Source of the DNA: Paenibacillus sp. GSMTC-2017
Lineage (GTDB): Bacteria; Bacillota; Bacilli; Paenibacillales; Paenibacillaceae
Direction: 5' to 3'
Assembly: GCF_016019935.1 (NCBI RefSeq)
Contig: NZ_JAECMT010000003.1
Location: 505,388 to 569,387, forward strand
Length of the DNA stretch: 64,000 nucleotides
The stretch's first letter is position 1. Each line of letters opens with the position of its first letter. Below the pieces are notes generated by a model. That model did no database searches, was not told the DNA's origin, and saw nothing but the letters and a program-made list of their open reading frames with translations. Shown in pieces: positions 1-8,967 of this stretch. The position numbers were made by a program, and so were the translations under genes.

Positions 1-668
1 ATGTTGACAGCGGTGACTCAAAGCGTAGAGGTGTGCCAGCAGGAGAGATTATAGTGAATGTAAAAAGTTCTAAGCTTCCAAATACGCTTAATGTATTGCT
101 GCACGATAGTGTAGGGCATGAACAATCGGTTAAGGCATTACCTGAAATTATTAGCTATTACAAAGGACTTGGCTACCGATTTGAGATATTGAATGAAAAC
201 GTAAAGCCGATGCAGTTCCAAACAGCAAAACGTTTGAAATGGGAAAGAGATCCAGTTACAAATAGACAACAGAAGAAGTTACAAAACTTTGCGAATAAGT
301 TGATTGTTAGTGGTGAGCGGACACTTTCCAAGCTGGAGGGGCCTGCATTAATTGTAAATCGTGGAGATGAGCAATTAATACTTGGGGCGGAGGAATATAA
401 GCTTATTGATGGTTCGATTCATGTGCCATTGCTCAAGCTTACGGAGTGGTTAGGTGGTGAAGCTGAAGTTGATGAGAAATCGGGTATAGTAGAAGCTAAT
501 CTTCAAGGTAAAAGTGTGTTTTGGCTAGCAGACGCAAGATCAACTTCCTCTCATAAATCAGTTCAATTAATTGATGTTCCGATTAGAGCAACACTTGGTG
601 AGTTCGGCATCTCGATTGCGGACTATGTCTATAACAACGATCAAAGAGAGGTCTGGATAAAAGAGTAA
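1..668 (+). CDS. Polysaccharide deacetylase with C-terminal copper-amine-oxidase-like stalk domain (5' end outside window)
   Basis: The reading frame is open to the left edge of the window, so the N-terminal part, including the first metal-binding NodB motifs, is missing. The visible start has a 'VDSGDS' block, then 'VLLHDS', the usual last NodB motif, then an LPEIISYYK...GYRFE segment typical of the C-terminal helix of NodB-type deacetylases. The last ~95 residues (LILGAEEYKLIDGSIHVPL onward) resemble the copper amine oxidase N-terminal-like 'stalk' domain common in secreted proteins of paenibacilli. The family removes acetyl groups from peptidoglycan or other N-acetylated sugars outside the cell. 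An internal GTG at 33 is probably not the real start, because the family homology continues upstream of it. It lies 101 bp before the MoxR operon and seems separate from it. Confidence 0.8.
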   Translation, partial: VDSGDSKRRGVPAGEIIVNVKSSKLPNTLNVLLHDSVGHEQSVKALPEIISYYKGLGYRFEILNENVKPMQFQTAKRLKWERDPVTNRQQKKLQNFANKLIVSGERTLSKLEGPALIVNRGDEQLILGAEEYKLIDGSIHVPLLKLTEWLGGEAEVDEKSGIVEANLQGKSVFWLADARSTSSHKSVQLIDVPIRATLGEFGISIADYVYNNDQREVWIKE

Positions 669-769
669 CAGAAAGCTATGTAAGATTGGAATCTAGTAGG
701 TCTAAATTATGAGTAACCTGGGGAAACTGAAAAATAGATAGATTTATTTTTCAGGAGGCGAATAACGCG

Positions 770-1813
770 ATGATAAATCCCCAATTATTCGAAAATAGCG
801 ATAGTGAACAACAAACAAATAGTTTCAGCCACTGGCCAGAGTCGCCGCAAGTGCTGCTAAATCGTCTACTCTTGAAAGTAGAGCAAGTATTGCTAGGAAA
901 GCAAGAGCTCATAAAACATACGCTCGTTTCCATGCTCGCTGGAGGACACGTATTACTAGAGGATGTTCCTGGTGTGGGGAAAACGATGTTAGCACAAGCC
1001 TTTGCACGTGCAGTTGGCGGAGACTTTAAACGAATTCAATTTACATCCGATATGTTGCCAGCTGATGTCGTTGGCGGTGTTGTGTTAGAGCCTCGAACAA
1101 ATGAACTAGTGTATCGTGCAGGACCTATTATGGGTAATGTCGTACTTGCAGATGAAATTAACCGTACATCTCCGCGGACACAATCAGCGCTGCTTGAGGC
1201 AATGGAGGAACGTAGAGTTACGATTGAAGGAAAAACAAGACGTCTCCCTGTTCCATTTATGCTAATTGCTACACAAAATCCACTTAGCTTTGAAGGAACA
1301 AGTCATTTGCCGGAAGCGCAGTTAGATAGATTTATGATGCGTCTTACAATAGGCTACCCAGGCGCGAGCAATGAGAAGCGTATGCTTGAGCAATATGCTG
1401 AGGGAAAACGGATAGAGCCAGATCGTATTAGACCTGTTATTGCTATTGAAGAATGGCTGCAAATGCAAGCGGAGGTTAGACAGGGCCATACGCATCCTGC
1501 CTTGCTAGAGTACATGGTGCGGGTAGCAGAGGAAACAAGACGTTCGTCTGATATATTGCTTGGTCTTAGCCCGAGAGCGTTACGTGATTGGCTTCGAGCT
1601 TCGCAAGCAAGCGCGTATTTGGAGGGGCGTAGGTACGTTATCCCAGACGATCTCTTATCTACAGCAGAGGCAGTATTGACTCATCGCTTAACTCTTCGTG
1701 GGAGTAGCGGACTTGCTGGATCGGATGCAGCAACACTTATTCGCCGAATAATTAGAGATACTCCCTATCCGCCAGAAGCAGGAGTAGGCTTTGGAAGCAG
1801 GAAGTCGAGATGA
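770..1813 (+). CDS. yeaC: MoxR-type AAA+ ATPase (YeaC-like)
   Basis: 347-residue MoxR-family AAA+ ATPase. The Walker A motif is at about residues 66-72 (VPGVGKT), followed by Walker B (VVLADEINR) and the sensor-1 block IATQNP. A C-terminal AAA lid ends the protein. These ATPases act as chaperones for partner proteins with VWA or DUF58 domains, and the next gene encodes such a partner. An AGGAGG site (753-758) lies 11 bases before the ATG. The stop overlaps the next start by four bases (ATGA), so the two are translationally coupled. The order MoxR, DUF58, transglutaminase, guaA matches yeaC-yeaD-yebA-guaA of B. subtilis. The physiological role of the cluster is not established; envelope assembly is an inference. 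Confidence 0.93.
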   Translation: MINPQLFENSDSEQQTNSFSHWPESPQVLLNRLLLKVEQVLLGKQELIKHTLVSMLAGGHVLLEDVPGVGKTMLAQAFARAVGGDFKRIQFTSDMLPADVVGGVVLEPRTNELVYRAGPIMGNVVLADEINRTSPRTQSALLEAMEERRVTIEGKTRRLPVPFMLIATQNPLSFEGTSHLPEAQLDRFMMRLTIGYPGASNEKRMLEQYAEGKRIEPDRIRPVIAIEEWLQMQAEVRQGHTHPALLEYMVRVAEETRRSSDILLGLSPRALRDWLRASQASAYLEGRRYVIPDDLLSTAEAVLTHRLTLRGSSGLAGSDAATLIRRIIRDTPYPPEAGVGFGSRKSR

Positions 1814-3180
1814 GTTCTGTGAGCGGGAAAATGATAGAGCCACTTGTTTACGAAAAAAAGTCAGGAGTAAACTATCGTACTAGATGGGGTGTTTGGTCGG
1901 TTGTTTGTATTGCTTTCATTGGGACACTATATGCTGCATTGACTCGTGGAGGAGCTGTCGAATGGTATGTTCTAACTGTACTTGCCGGACTTTTTGTGTT
2001 CAGCGGACTATTACCGATAGTTGCTACATGGGGTATTGCAGTCAATAGAAGTTTATCCTGTATGGAAGCTAAAGAAGGTCAAGATGCTCAAGTTTCGTTA
2101 ACCTTTAAGCGCTACTGGCGTATTCCTTTTGTTTGGATTGCGATAGATGATAGTGAACGTAATGAAAGTGAAATAGGCGAACGGAGTGTTCACTTCCGGG
2201 ATGTTCAGGTGCCTCTGTTTAGTAAGGAATTAACGATCGACTATTCACTTCATTCTTTGACTAGGGGCGTTCATCGTTTTTCCCCCATTAAAGTTATTAT
2301 TGGTGACTGGCTCGGATTAACAGCAATTAAGTGCACGATTATGTCCGAGAAGGAGATCGTTGTATTACCGGCTTTACCCCGAGAACAGTTGCCGATGGCA
2401 ACAAAGGTGATTGGATCAGATGGGCAAGTAAGCGGGTATGCTAGGCAACCGTATGAAAGTATTCGATCAAGCGGGGAAAAAGGATTGGTTGATTCGTCAC
2501 TATCTTGGGCGTCGGCAGGTGGAGGTCCAGATAGCAGACCTTATCGTGATGGCGATCCGCTAAGGAATTTAGATTTTCGAGCTGCAGCACGTGGACGTGG
2601 ATTATTCACTAAAGTATTTTCCGGTGATGACGTGTCCGAAACATTTATCATTATTGACCAGCATGGCGATGCTTATAAAGGAGACAATCGATTATTTGAT
2701 GCTTGTATAAGCTGGTCATTATTAGGTACTAAGAGCAGTTTAGAACGTGGGAATGCTGTAACGGTTATTACAAATAATTGGTCTTATGAATTAGGACGAA
2801 ATTCGAACGGGGATCATCGTGTCAACATGAATGAGATAATGAATTTACTCGCCTATCTTCGTGCAGATGGAAATCATTCAATGGCAGAAAAGATGAAGGA
2901 AGCATGTGATAAATTGGCTAAGGGTGGCATGTTGAAGCTATTTTCGCCTGCTTGGCAAGATGCCGGGGGTTGGTTAACACTTGCAAGCTACGCGTCTGAA
3001 CGCAGTATACGTATAGAACTATATTTTTTAGTTAGAGGTACAGTTGCAACGTTCGCAATGCGTGAGCAAGGTCGAATATTGGACGGTAGCGGTATAAAAG
3101 TGAAATGGCTCTCGATGTCCGAAGGTTACGAAACAACAGCTTCTTCTGAGGAAGGAGTGAGTAATTATGCCTTTGGGTAA
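1810..3180 (+). CDS. yeaD: DUF58 domain membrane protein (YeaD-like)
   Basis: 456-residue protein with two N-terminal membrane segments at about residues 25-70, a beta-rich central part, and the DUF58 signature around 'YRDGDPLRNLDFRAAAR' in the middle. The C-terminal half has a degenerate VWA-like fold ('TFIIIDQHGD'). DUF58 proteins are presumed clients of MoxR ATPases, and here the gene overlaps the MoxR gene by 4 bp and the transglutaminase gene by 14 bp. This indicates one operon and probably one membrane-bound complex. Function beyond this partnership is unknown. Confidence 0.9.
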   Translation: MSSVSGKMIEPLVYEKKSGVNYRTRWGVWSVVCIAFIGTLYAALTRGGAVEWYVLTVLAGLFVFSGLLPIVATWGIAVNRSLSCMEAKEGQDAQVSLTFKRYWRIPFVWIAIDDSERNESEIGERSVHFRDVQVPLFSKELTIDYSLHSLTRGVHRFSPIKVIIGDWLGLTAIKCTIMSEKEIVVLPALPREQLPMATKVIGSDGQVSGYARQPYESIRSSGEKGLVDSSLSWASAGGGPDSRPYRDGDPLRNLDFRAAARGRGLFTKVFSGDDVSETFIIIDQHGDAYKGDNRLFDACISWSLLGTKSSLERGNAVTVITNNWSYELGRNSNGDHRVNMNEIMNLLAYLRADGNHSMAEKMKEACDKLAKGGMLKLFSPAWQDAGGWLTLASYASERSIRIELYFLVRGTVATFAMREQGRILDGSGIKVKWLSMSEGYETTASSEEGVSNYAFG

Positions 3181-6100
3181 ATGGAGTAAATCCACTTCAG
3201 ATTCTACTGATGCTAAGTCTGATAGTGACGGGAAAGGCAAAAGAATAGGTTCATTGGAGTATGTTAAAGAAGGCAATGTAGAAGAGGATGTTGCTAGGGA
3301 ACAGGAAAATGAAGGAACGTTAGTCTTTCGTTTCGTGACGTCAATTCTCCTATTCGGATTACTAACAGAATGGCTACTACCTTGGGTTAGCGCAGGAGAA
3401 TGGTCCGTCATCTATCAACCAGTACCACTCATCATGGTCATCGGATTAACACTGCTCGTTGGTATATTTAGACTGCCATGGGGAATCTCGTTACTGTTAA
3501 ATATACTCATTATGTCGTTAAGTTTGATGTTACTGTTCAAAGGTGACGGTCAAAATGGGCTCCATTGGCTAATTGGATTTCCTAGCTTGCTCGGTGAACA
3601 AATGAATCTAATGGTTAAACATGGACTATGGGCAATGTCTGAGGAGATTCGTACTCTCTTGTTGTTCATAGGCTGGACGATGCTTGCCCCAGCACTTCAA
3701 GCATTAGTATGGCTGAAGCAAAGTGCGCTTAGTGTAGCTGCACTTACGTTGCTTTATTTGGTAACGCTACATATATGGCTCGGCATGGATATAATGGATG
3801 GGCTATTACGAACTACAGCTGAGGGGTTGCTATTAACAGCAGTCGTTGCTGTACCTCGCGTTCGCAGAATAATGGATGTCGACGTTAAGCGGTTAAAAGG
3901 GCCAGGCAGCAGTTGGCTTGCTGGTTCGTTGTTCCTGACATTAATTATTGTCGGATGCTCACTTCTCGTAAGTGGAGGGAAAGAAAGTGAAATGGCTCCC
4001 GCAGCTTGGACAGTTGCGATGACTGAGCGCTTGCAACAAGAAATGGATGCAATAAGTTCGGAAGGCGACAGTTTGTCAACGCTTAGAAATATAAACGTAG
4101 GGCAAATAGGAAAAGGGTTAACGGGGTATGGGTTTGACGACACCCAGCTCGGTATGTCGCTTAGTGATGACTCTACTGTCATTTTTAGAGGATACTCTCC
4201 TGTTCGGGCTAATTGGCGAGGAGAAGCGAAAGTAATCTATGACGGCAGAGGATGGAACAATAACGCAAGTGAGTTAACGTTACTACATGTGAAATCGGAC
4301 GGAAATGGGATAAGCGAAGCGGGTATACACTCCGAGGGTAGTAGCGAGTCAGTAGGGGGAAATCTGCAAAATAGCAGACCTCTTATTAAGCAAACGATCA
4401 TTTGGGAGAAGCCTTTACCTGCAATGCCGCTGTTTGCATCTGGTCAAGCAGGACAAGTAACTGACATGATAGCATCCAATCCAAGGCGCAAGTTAGGCAG
4501 TTATTTGGAGGATTCACTCTTAGATTCGATATATGCACAATCGGAACTAACAAAAGTGGAGCAATATACGATTCAAAGTTATTTGCCAGTAACAGGTGAA
4601 GCGGAGCTTCGAGCTTTGGACGATAGTTTTACTTTTAGGCATAATAATGATGAGACAAACCATGTAAGTGAGAGTTTAAAATTAGATGCAGAAGAGATCA
4701 TTTTTGAAGCAAATGAAACAGAAATTAATTTGGGATCAAATGTGCAAAAAACAAGTGTTAATGAAAGCTTGCGTTTAGATGTGAACATAACCAATACAGA
4801 TCCAAATATTGAAGCAAATGCAGGACAAAATGCAGTGCGAAATGCAGAACGAAATGCAGAACGAAATGCAGAACGAAATGCTGAATCAGATATAAACACG
4901 GTTAGCTTAGTATCTCATGCTAGGGAAGTGCAGAAGGGATTAAGTGAAAAGGAGCTGGAAGTGTTTTTGCAACTTCCTGAATCGTTGCCCGATCGTGTTA
5001 TAGCGTTAGCAGCTGAAGTTTCCGGCGGAGGAGTTACTAGCCGCTATGACAGAGTGAAGGCGATTGAGCAATTTCTTGAGAGCAGCTACACCTATACGAA
5101 AACAGAAAGCAAAAGTCCCCCTGCTGGAACTGATTTTGTTGATCATTTCCTGTTTGATCAGAGAAAGGGCTACTGCGTTCACTTCTCAACCGCGATGGTT
5201 ATTATGCTTCGAGCAGAAGGGATTCCTGCCAGATGGGTGAAAGGATTCGCTCCAGGTACTGTTGTTCCAGCAACGGAACGAGTTGCCGCGAGTAAAGAGG
5301 ATGTTTCTTTAGCAGCAGGCGATGCCATTTATGAGGTAAAAAGCTCGGACGCTCATGCATGGGTAGAAGTGTATTTCCCAGGCGCAGGCTGGGTGCCCTT
5401 CGATCCGACGCCGGGTTATGACGGCGCGACTGCAGTAGCATCGTCCCCTGTTGATCATTCAGGGGACGGCACAGATGTCGCAGCGAACGGAGAAGCCGCT
5501 TCGGACACTGGCAGCGAGATCAGCTTCGCGAAGCTCGCTGATCGGTTTGAGGCGGCGGCTGAACTTGCCGCCTCAGCTCTTGCGCGCGGGGCGAGCGCCG
5601 TTGCCCGCGCTGCGGCTAGCGCCGCTGACGGGGCGGCTGCGTCGCCACTCGCAGCCGCCGCCATAGGCGTCGCCGCGCTGGCGCTCGCATGCGCGGCGGT
5701 AGCTGCGGCGCAGCGGAAGCGGCTGCGCCTGAGGCTCGCGCTGCGCCGCTATGGCGCGGCTTGCGCGCAGCTGGCAGTACTAGCGCCAGCCGCGCCAGGG
5801 TCTGCGCTGCAGGCGCAGCGAGCACCGCAAGAGCTGCGCGCGTTACGAGCGCAGCAAGCGGAGCTTGGCGACGCTGGCGAGCACAGCATCAGCGAAAGCG
5901 AGCCGGCGCAGCACGAGCCGCGCGAACACGCTGGCGAGCGCTACTTAGCGCGAGCGGGCGACACTGGCGCAGAGGCCCTGCTTGGGCCGCGTCGCGAAGC
6001 TTCGGCGAAGTCTGTGCTTAGCGTGGCTGAGCGGCAACGGAGCTGTCTGATCAATGTCGCGGAAGCGCTCATTGATTTGCTGCGAAGCCGAAAAGGTAGT

Positions 6101-6367
6101 GCTCATGCATTTTCGCAACAATATGTGGGAATAATGACGATTCGTGAGCAAATTCGTTCGCTTGGTGAAGATATGAATACAGATCAGCAAGCAGAATTGT
6201 TTACATTAACGCAATGGTTGGAGGATGCAAGTTACGGTGTTCCAGGGCTTTTACCAAATGCACCCACAATAGAAGAACTGCAAATGGTTTGCAGTAAACT
6301 TTTAAATCAGAATAATAAGGATAATCGCAAAATTAAGATTTCACACCGTATACAAGGTGAAAACTGA
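3167..6367 (+). CDS. yebA: Transglutaminase-like membrane protein (YebA-like) with Ala-rich insert and 12-bp repeat tract
   Basis: 1066-residue membrane protein, much longer than the ~740 residues usual for YebA-like proteins. Five to six membrane helices occupy residues ~50-270. A long extracytoplasmic part carries a papain-like transglutaminase core with catalytic Cys670 (KGYCVHFSTA), His730 (SSDAHAWVEV) and Asp746 (FDPTPGY). After the core comes a GC-rich, Ala-rich stretch containing a further membrane helix near residues 825-850, then a DUF4129-like cytoplasmic tail. Residues ~551-574 are six units of a four-residue repeat (NAER type). The protein probably acts on surface proteins or peptidoglycan peptides; no substrate can be read from the sequence. 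It ends the MoxR-DUF58 operon and is followed by a terminator. Confidence 0.9.
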   Translation: MPLGKWSKSTSDSTDAKSDSDGKGKRIGSLEYVKEGNVEEDVAREQENEGTLVFRFVTSILLFGLLTEWLLPWVSAGEWSVIYQPVPLIMVIGLTLLVGIFRLPWGISLLLNILIMSLSLMLLFKGDGQNGLHWLIGFPSLLGEQMNLMVKHGLWAMSEEIRTLLLFIGWTMLAPALQALVWLKQSALSVAALTLLYLVTLHIWLGMDIMDGLLRTTAEGLLLTAVVAVPRVRRIMDVDVKRLKGPGSSWLAGSLFLTLIIVGCSLLVSGGKESEMAPAAWTVAMTERLQQEMDAISSEGDSLSTLRNINVGQIGKGLTGYGFDDTQLGMSLSDDSTVIFRGYSPVRANWRGEAKVIYDGRGWNNNASELTLLHVKSDGNGISEAGIHSEGSSESVGGNLQNSRPLIKQTIIWEKPLPAMPLFASGQAGQVTDMIASNPRRKLGSYLEDSLLDSIYAQSELTKVEQYTIQSYLPVTGEAELRALDDSFTFRHNNDETNHVSESLKLDAEEIIFEANETEINLGSNVQKTSVNESLRLDVNITNTDPNIEANAGQNAVRNAERNAERNAERNAESDINTVSLVSHAREVQKGLSEKELEVFLQLPESLPDRVIALAAEVSGGGVTSRYDRVKAIEQFLESSYTYTKTESKSPPAGTDFVDHFLFDQRKGYCVHFSTAMVIMLRAEGIPARWVKGFAPGTVVPATERVAASKEDVSLAAGDAIYEVKSSDAHAWVEVYFPGAGWVPFDPTPGYDGATAVASSPVDHSGDGTDVAANGEAASDTGSEISFAKLADRFEAAAELAASALARGASAVARAAASAADGAAASPLAAAAIGVAALALACAAVAAAQRKRLRLRLALRRYGAACAQLAVLAPAAPGSALQAQRAPQELRALRAQQAELGDAGEHSISESEPAQHEPREHAGERYLARAGDTGAEALLGPRREASAKSVLSVAERQRSCLINVAEALIDLLRSRKGSAHAFSQQYVGIMTIREQIRSLGEDMNTDQQAELFTLTQWLEDASYGVPGLLPNAPTIEELQMVCSKLLNQNNKDNRKIKISHRIQGEN
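4817..4888 (+). repeat. 12-bp tandem repeat, six units, in frame within yebA
   Basis: Six consecutive 12-bp units of the form AATGCAGAACGA, with units 3-5 identical and the flanking units diverged, encode an Asn-Ala-Glu-Arg repeat. Since 12 is a multiple of three, gain or loss of units keeps the frame, so this is a candidate variable-number repeat in a linker of the transglutaminase protein. Confidence 0.9.
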
Positions 6368-6383
6368 GTATTAATGACAAAAA

Positions 6384-6428
6384 AGCCGTTCCTTAGGTAA
6401 CTATTCTAAGGTTCGGCTCTTCGTTTTC
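6384..6428 (+). terminator. Rho-independent terminator after yebA
   Basis: An inverted repeat AGCCG..CCTTAG / CTAAGG..CGGCT with a short loop is followed by a T-rich tract. It separates the MoxR operon from guaA. Confidence 0.85.
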
Positions 6429-6448
6429 AATAGGTTGTCCCTCGAACC

Positions 6449-6478
6449 TTGACTCTCTTTAAGCGCCTTATATATAAT
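6449..6478 (+). promoter_or_regulatory. guaA promoter (sigma-A type)
   Basis: TTGACT at 6449-6454 and a perfect TATAAT at 6473-6478 are separated by 18 bp, 28 bases before the guaA start. No purine riboswitch is visible in the short leader, unlike pbuG and purE. A single CGAAC half-site (near 6443) overlaps the upstream edge, but a full PurBox pair is not seen. Confidence 0.75.
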
Positions 6479-6506
6479 TACTACATCAATTGTAGGAGGC
6501 TCGGTA

Positions 6507-8045
6507 ATGACTAAGCATAATGAAATAATTGTTGTTCTGGATTTTGGAGGACAATACAACCAGTTAATAGCGCGACGTATTCGCGATTTGGGCGTTTACA
6601 GCGAATTGTTGCCTTATAATACGTCGGTGGATCGGATCCGCGAATTGCAACCGAAAGGTATTGTTTTCTCGGGAGGACCGGCAAGTGTTTATGAAGAAAA
6701 TTCTCCAATGGTAGATCCAGCTATTTATGATTTGGGTATTCCAATTTTCGGTATCTGTTATGGTATGCAACTTATGTCGCATCAGCTTAAAGGTAAAGTT
6801 GAGCGTGCTGGCAAACGTGAATACGGTAAAGCAGAAGTTGAATTTGTGGAAGGTTCGCAAATCGGCTTTGGCTTAGATAAAGTACAAACAGTATGGATGA
6901 GCCACGGCGACCATGTTGTAGAACTTCCAGAAGGTTTCAAAGTAGATGCAAGCACTGATCATGCTCCAATTGCTGCTATTAGCAATGCTGATCGTGGATT
7001 GTTTGCTGTTCAATTCCATCCAGAAGTTCGTCACTCAGAGTTCGGTAACGAAATGATTCGCAACTTCCTTTACAACGTTTGTGATTGTGATGGAACGTGG
7101 ACAATGGAATCATTTATCGAAGATGCTATTCGTGACATTCGTAATGAAGTTGGCGACAAAAAGGTTCTATGCGCACTTTCAGGCGGCGTAGATTCCTCTG
7201 TTGTAGCTATCCTTCTTCACAAAGCGATCGGCGATCAACTTACTTGTATGTTTATCGACCATGGCATGTTGCGTAAAGGCGAAGCTGAAGGCGTAATGGA
7301 CACATTCGTCGGCAAATTCGATATGAAAGTGCTTAAGATCGATGCGCAAGAACGTTTCCTTGGTAAGCTTAAAGGCGTAGAAGATCCAGAGCAAAAACGT
7401 AAAATTATCGGTAACGAATTTATCTATGTATTCCAAGAAGAGTCCGATAAACTGGATGACTTTGAATTTTTGGCACAAGGTACACTTTACACAGATATCG
7501 TGGAAAGCGGTACAGCTACTGCACAAACGATCAAATCTCACCACAATGTTGGCGGATTGCCTGAGGACATTAAGTTCAAACTTATTGAGCCACTTAAAGC
7601 GCTATTCAAAGATGAGGTTCGTAAAGTCGGCGAAGAGTGCGGTCTTCCAGAAGCAATCGTTTGGCGTCAACCGTTCCCAGGTCCAGGTCTTTCGATCCGT
7701 GTACTTGGCGAAGTAACAGAGGACAAGCTTCATATCGTACGTGAATCCGATGCAATTCTTCGCGAAGAAATCGCTAAAGCTGGTCTTGATCGCGAGATCT
7801 GGCAATACTTCACGGCTCTTCCTAACATGAAGAGTGTTGGCGTTATGGGCGATGCTCGTACGTATTCCTACACAGTAGGTATCCGTGCAGTAACATCCAT
7901 CGACGGCATGACAGCAGACTGGGCACGTATCCCTTGGGATATTCTAGAAAAAATCTCAGTTCGTATCGTAAACGAAGTCGACAACGTAAACCGTATCGTT
8001 TATGATGTGACATCGAAACCGCCTGCTACAATTGAGTGGGAATAG
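6507..8045 (+). CDS. guaA: GMP synthase (glutamine-hydrolysing)
   Basis: 512-residue GuaA, the standard length. It converts XMP, glutamine and ATP to GMP in the cytoplasm. The N-terminal class I amidotransferase domain has its nucleophile at Cys84 (GICYGMQ) with the His-Glu pair in FHPEVRH. The ATP-pyrophosphatase domain shows the PP-loop SGGVDSS near residue 227, and the C-terminal dimerisation domain ends in KPPATIEWE. An AGGAGG site lies 8 bp before ATG. It is monocistronic, with its own promoter and a strong terminator. Codon usage is notably more biased toward optimal codons than in the upstream operon, as expected for a highly expressed housekeeping gene. Confidence 0.98.
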   Translation: MTKHNEIIVVLDFGGQYNQLIARRIRDLGVYSELLPYNTSVDRIRELQPKGIVFSGGPASVYEENSPMVDPAIYDLGIPIFGICYGMQLMSHQLKGKVERAGKREYGKAEVEFVEGSQIGFGLDKVQTVWMSHGDHVVELPEGFKVDASTDHAPIAAISNADRGLFAVQFHPEVRHSEFGNEMIRNFLYNVCDCDGTWTMESFIEDAIRDIRNEVGDKKVLCALSGGVDSSVVAILLHKAIGDQLTCMFIDHGMLRKGEAEGVMDTFVGKFDMKVLKIDAQERFLGKLKGVEDPEQKRKIIGNEFIYVFQEESDKLDDFEFLAQGTLYTDIVESGTATAQTIKSHHNVGGLPEDIKFKLIEPLKALFKDEVRKVGEECGLPEAIVWRQPFPGPGLSIRVLGEVTEDKLHIVRESDAILREEIAKAGLDREIWQYFTALPNMKSVGVMGDARTYSYTVGIRAVTSIDGMTADWARIPWDILEKISVRIVNEVDNVNRIVYDVTSKPPATIEWE

Positions 8046-8061
8046 TAATTAGATAGCATTT

Positions 8062-8109
8062 TAAAAGCTTGGAAAGCCTATGTAGATAGGCTATTCCAAG
8101 CTTTTTTTT
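8062..8109 (+). terminator. Rho-independent terminator after guaA
   Basis: A long stem, AAAAGCTTGGAA..GCCTAT / ATAGGC..TTCCAAGCTTTT, is followed by eight T residues. The 3' arm touches the start of the decayed gene that follows. Confidence 0.93.
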
Positions 8110-8665
8110 GTTGGGTGAGAAGGTTATTGTATTGCTCGCGATTGGTTTTGCGGCAAACCTAGGAGAAGATGAACAGAAGGAACAGCAACCGAATACAAAC
8201 GTGGTGTTAAATGATTCCACAACAGAAACTTCTAAGCAAACAGAAGTTCCAAATCAATCTGAACAACCGAAGCAAACAGAACAACCTATAAGTGAATCAG
8301 TGCAAGTAACAAAATCAGGAGGTTTAGGGGATTCACAAGTAATTATCGAAAAGAATTATGGTCAAAATGAAAATAGCCGGACGCTGGCATATCGGCATAT
8401 AAGAATAAGACCATTCTCGCGATGTACTACGATGATATTGCTTGGAATGTTATGCTAGCTTTTGAGGCAACGGATAAGAAGAGAAGAACTAAAGATGAAG
8501 CACTAGCAGAAGCACAAAATTTAATTCCAATTGATGCTGTGAAGGTAAAAGAATACAAAGCTGATGACAATCGTGACATCATTCAGTATGAGAGCAAAGC
8601 CCTTGCCGAGTGTCGCTTAGTTGGAAAAAAGCGGCGCTATAATCGTACTTTCCCTTCGTGATTAA
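8108..8665 (+). pseudogene. Decayed small lipoprotein gene with two frameshifts
   Basis: Three consecutive reading frames add up to one protein. The first, from 8108 to about 8380, has a hydrophobic start (VIVLLAIGFAA) where a lipobox cysteine is expected but missing, then a Gln/Thr/Glu-rich linker. The second frame, from about 8385, reads NKTILAMYYDDIAWNVML and then LIPIDAVKVKEYKADD. The third, from 8633, ends in GAIIVLSLRD before the stop at 8663-8665. There is no good start codon with a ribosome binding site, because the guaA terminator covers that position. I infer a lipoprotein gene that has lost its promoter, lipobox and frame. Sequencing error could explain one shift but not the missing start and lipobox together. 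The family was not identified. Confidence 0.65.
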
Positions 8666-8725
8666 GGATTACTATTGGTTTTAACGTCATTGTGTATACA
8701 CTGTTTACAATAATAGCGATGATTA

Positions 8726-8770
8726 CTCCCATGTATTTGCGTTGATTAGCAAACACATGGGAGTATTTTT
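8726..8770 (+). terminator. Terminator of the CTC..TTGC/GCAAA..GAG family
   Basis: CTCCCATGT..TTTGC pairs with GCAAA..ACATGGGAG and is followed by TATTTTT. It lies in the 302-bp gap between the decayed lipoprotein gene and the DUF418 gene. The rest of that gap holds only the promoter of the next gene. Confidence 0.8.
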
Positions 8771-8910
8771 GTACGAAATCAAGAGATAATTAATGATTCC
8801 AAGTTAACAAAGAAATAGTTCACAGAGAAATCTAGTTCGTTAAAACTATATATGGTAACATTTAACTATACATCCAGCGGCGTCATACTATAAAATTTGA
8901 TTCTATCGTA

Positions 8911-8940
8911 TTGGAATTAATCTTCTTAAAGACGTATAAT
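8911..8940 (+). promoter_or_regulatory. Probable promoter of the DUF418 gene
   Basis: TTGGAA at 8911-8916 and TATAAT at 8935-8940 with an 18-bp spacer, 28-37 bases before the candidate starts. Confidence 0.65.
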
Positions 8941-8967
8941 TAATATTTTGCAAGAAAGAAAGGGTGT

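Noticed and set aside
5451..6021. Several open frames on both strands within the GC-rich part of yebA
   Set aside because: Stop codons are rare in GC-rich DNA; these are shadows of the yebA frame.
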